This document shows positions 63,837 through 64,000 of a stretch of DNA of 64,000 nt, piece by piece. The notes under the pieces were generated by a model. The model ran no database searches and was not told the DNA's origin. It was given only the letters and a program-made list of their open reading frames with translations. Position 1 is the first letter of the stretch. Every line of letters starts with the position of its first letter. Origin of the DNA: Anaeramoeba flamelloides. Taxonomy: Eukaryota > Metamonada > Anaeramoebidae. The stretch spans positions 7,283,001 through 7,347,000 of the forward strand of contig JANTQA010000015.1 in NCBI GenBank assembly GCA_027625915.1, read 5' to 3'. The translations under genes and the position numbers were made by a program.

Positions 63837-64000
63837 CTGCTCTTTCATAGCAATCTTTACAATATCTTTCAATTCAGTTTGAATCATTTTAGAATATTGC
63901 ACTAAATCAATGTCCCTTTTTTCCTCTTTTAATTTTTGTAAAGTTTCTTTAAATTCATCTGGTTTCTTTATATATTTGTCAATTTTCTGATTTCTATCCA
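63837..64000 (-). CDS. Coiled-coil protein, exon cut by window edge
   Basis: Open minus-strand frame entering from the right: NQKIDKYIKKPDEFKETLQK, then VQYSKMIQTELKDIVKIAMK and EQ, stopping at CAG followed by GTAATT, a donor at 63,836. Charged, helical, no identifiable domain. TTATTTCAG at about 63,695 would be the next acceptor and would end the protein within two codons (Asn, TGA). The N-terminal part lies outside the window. Confidence 0.55.

Noticed and set aside
1-64000. tRNA or rRNA genes
   Set aside because: Looked for T-loop GGTTCRANNCC boxes and GC-rich conserved rRNA blocks. None convincing.
1-64000. Ciliate-type reassigned stop codons
   Set aside because: The large genes have no in-frame stops, and TAA, TAG and TGA all serve as ends.

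Overview
The window looks like nuclear DNA from a free-living, very AT-rich protist. The base composition is extreme, with poly-A/T tracts everywhere and AT microsatellites. Genes lie far apart. Spliceosomal introns are visible (GTATGT, GTAAGT and GTAAAT donors, pyrimidine-rich TTTTAG or TTTCAG acceptors), no gene is ordered as in an operon, and the proteins are of eukaryotic signalling type (RhoGEF, BTB, SPRY, PAS, small GTPase, TPR plus coiled coil). TAA, TAG and TGA all close reading frames, so the code appears standard. The mix of GTPase, BTB, RhoGEF and SPRY genes with lysine- and asparagine-rich tails reminds me of anaerobic amoeboflagellates such as Anaeramoeba. That is inference only; other AT-rich amoebae are possible.

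Layout. 0-5.6 kb: degenerate LINE-type reverse-transcriptase fragments on both strands, around the first copy of a 3.1-kb segmental duplication. 5.6-9 kb: a dispersed repeat, then a cassette with a truncated small-GTPase-like gene between inverted arms. 12.5-15.4 kb: a GTPase-BTB-BTB gene whose splicing can be read by eye. 16.8-24.4 kb: another LINE fragment, a 0.5-kb foldback element, the second copy of the segmental duplication (carrying a 0.9-kb transposon-like insertion) and the second GTPase-like cassette. 27.3 kb: a compact P-loop kinase gene, a GC island, followed by a perfect-looking TA-flanked MITE. 29-37 kb: small or partial genes (coiled coil, an unknown two-exon gene, a PAS exon) and a LINE copy. 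40.7-43.5 kb: a 941-residue TPR/coiled-coil protein. 47.5-49.6 kb: a membrane glycerolipid acyltransferase. 53.5-56 kb: a RhoGEF. 59.9-60.4 kb: an SPRY protein. The right edge cuts a coiled-coil gene.

Only about 15 per cent of the window is convincingly coding. Most of the rest is old, diverged repeats: at least five LINE pieces, several dispersed families of 0.2-1 kb, foldback and TIR elements, and a roughly 65-bp palindrome family seen at 11 or more places. The RhoGEF, GTPase-BTB, PAS and SPRY genes fit a cytoskeleton/signalling repertoire, but nothing in the layout shows that they act together.
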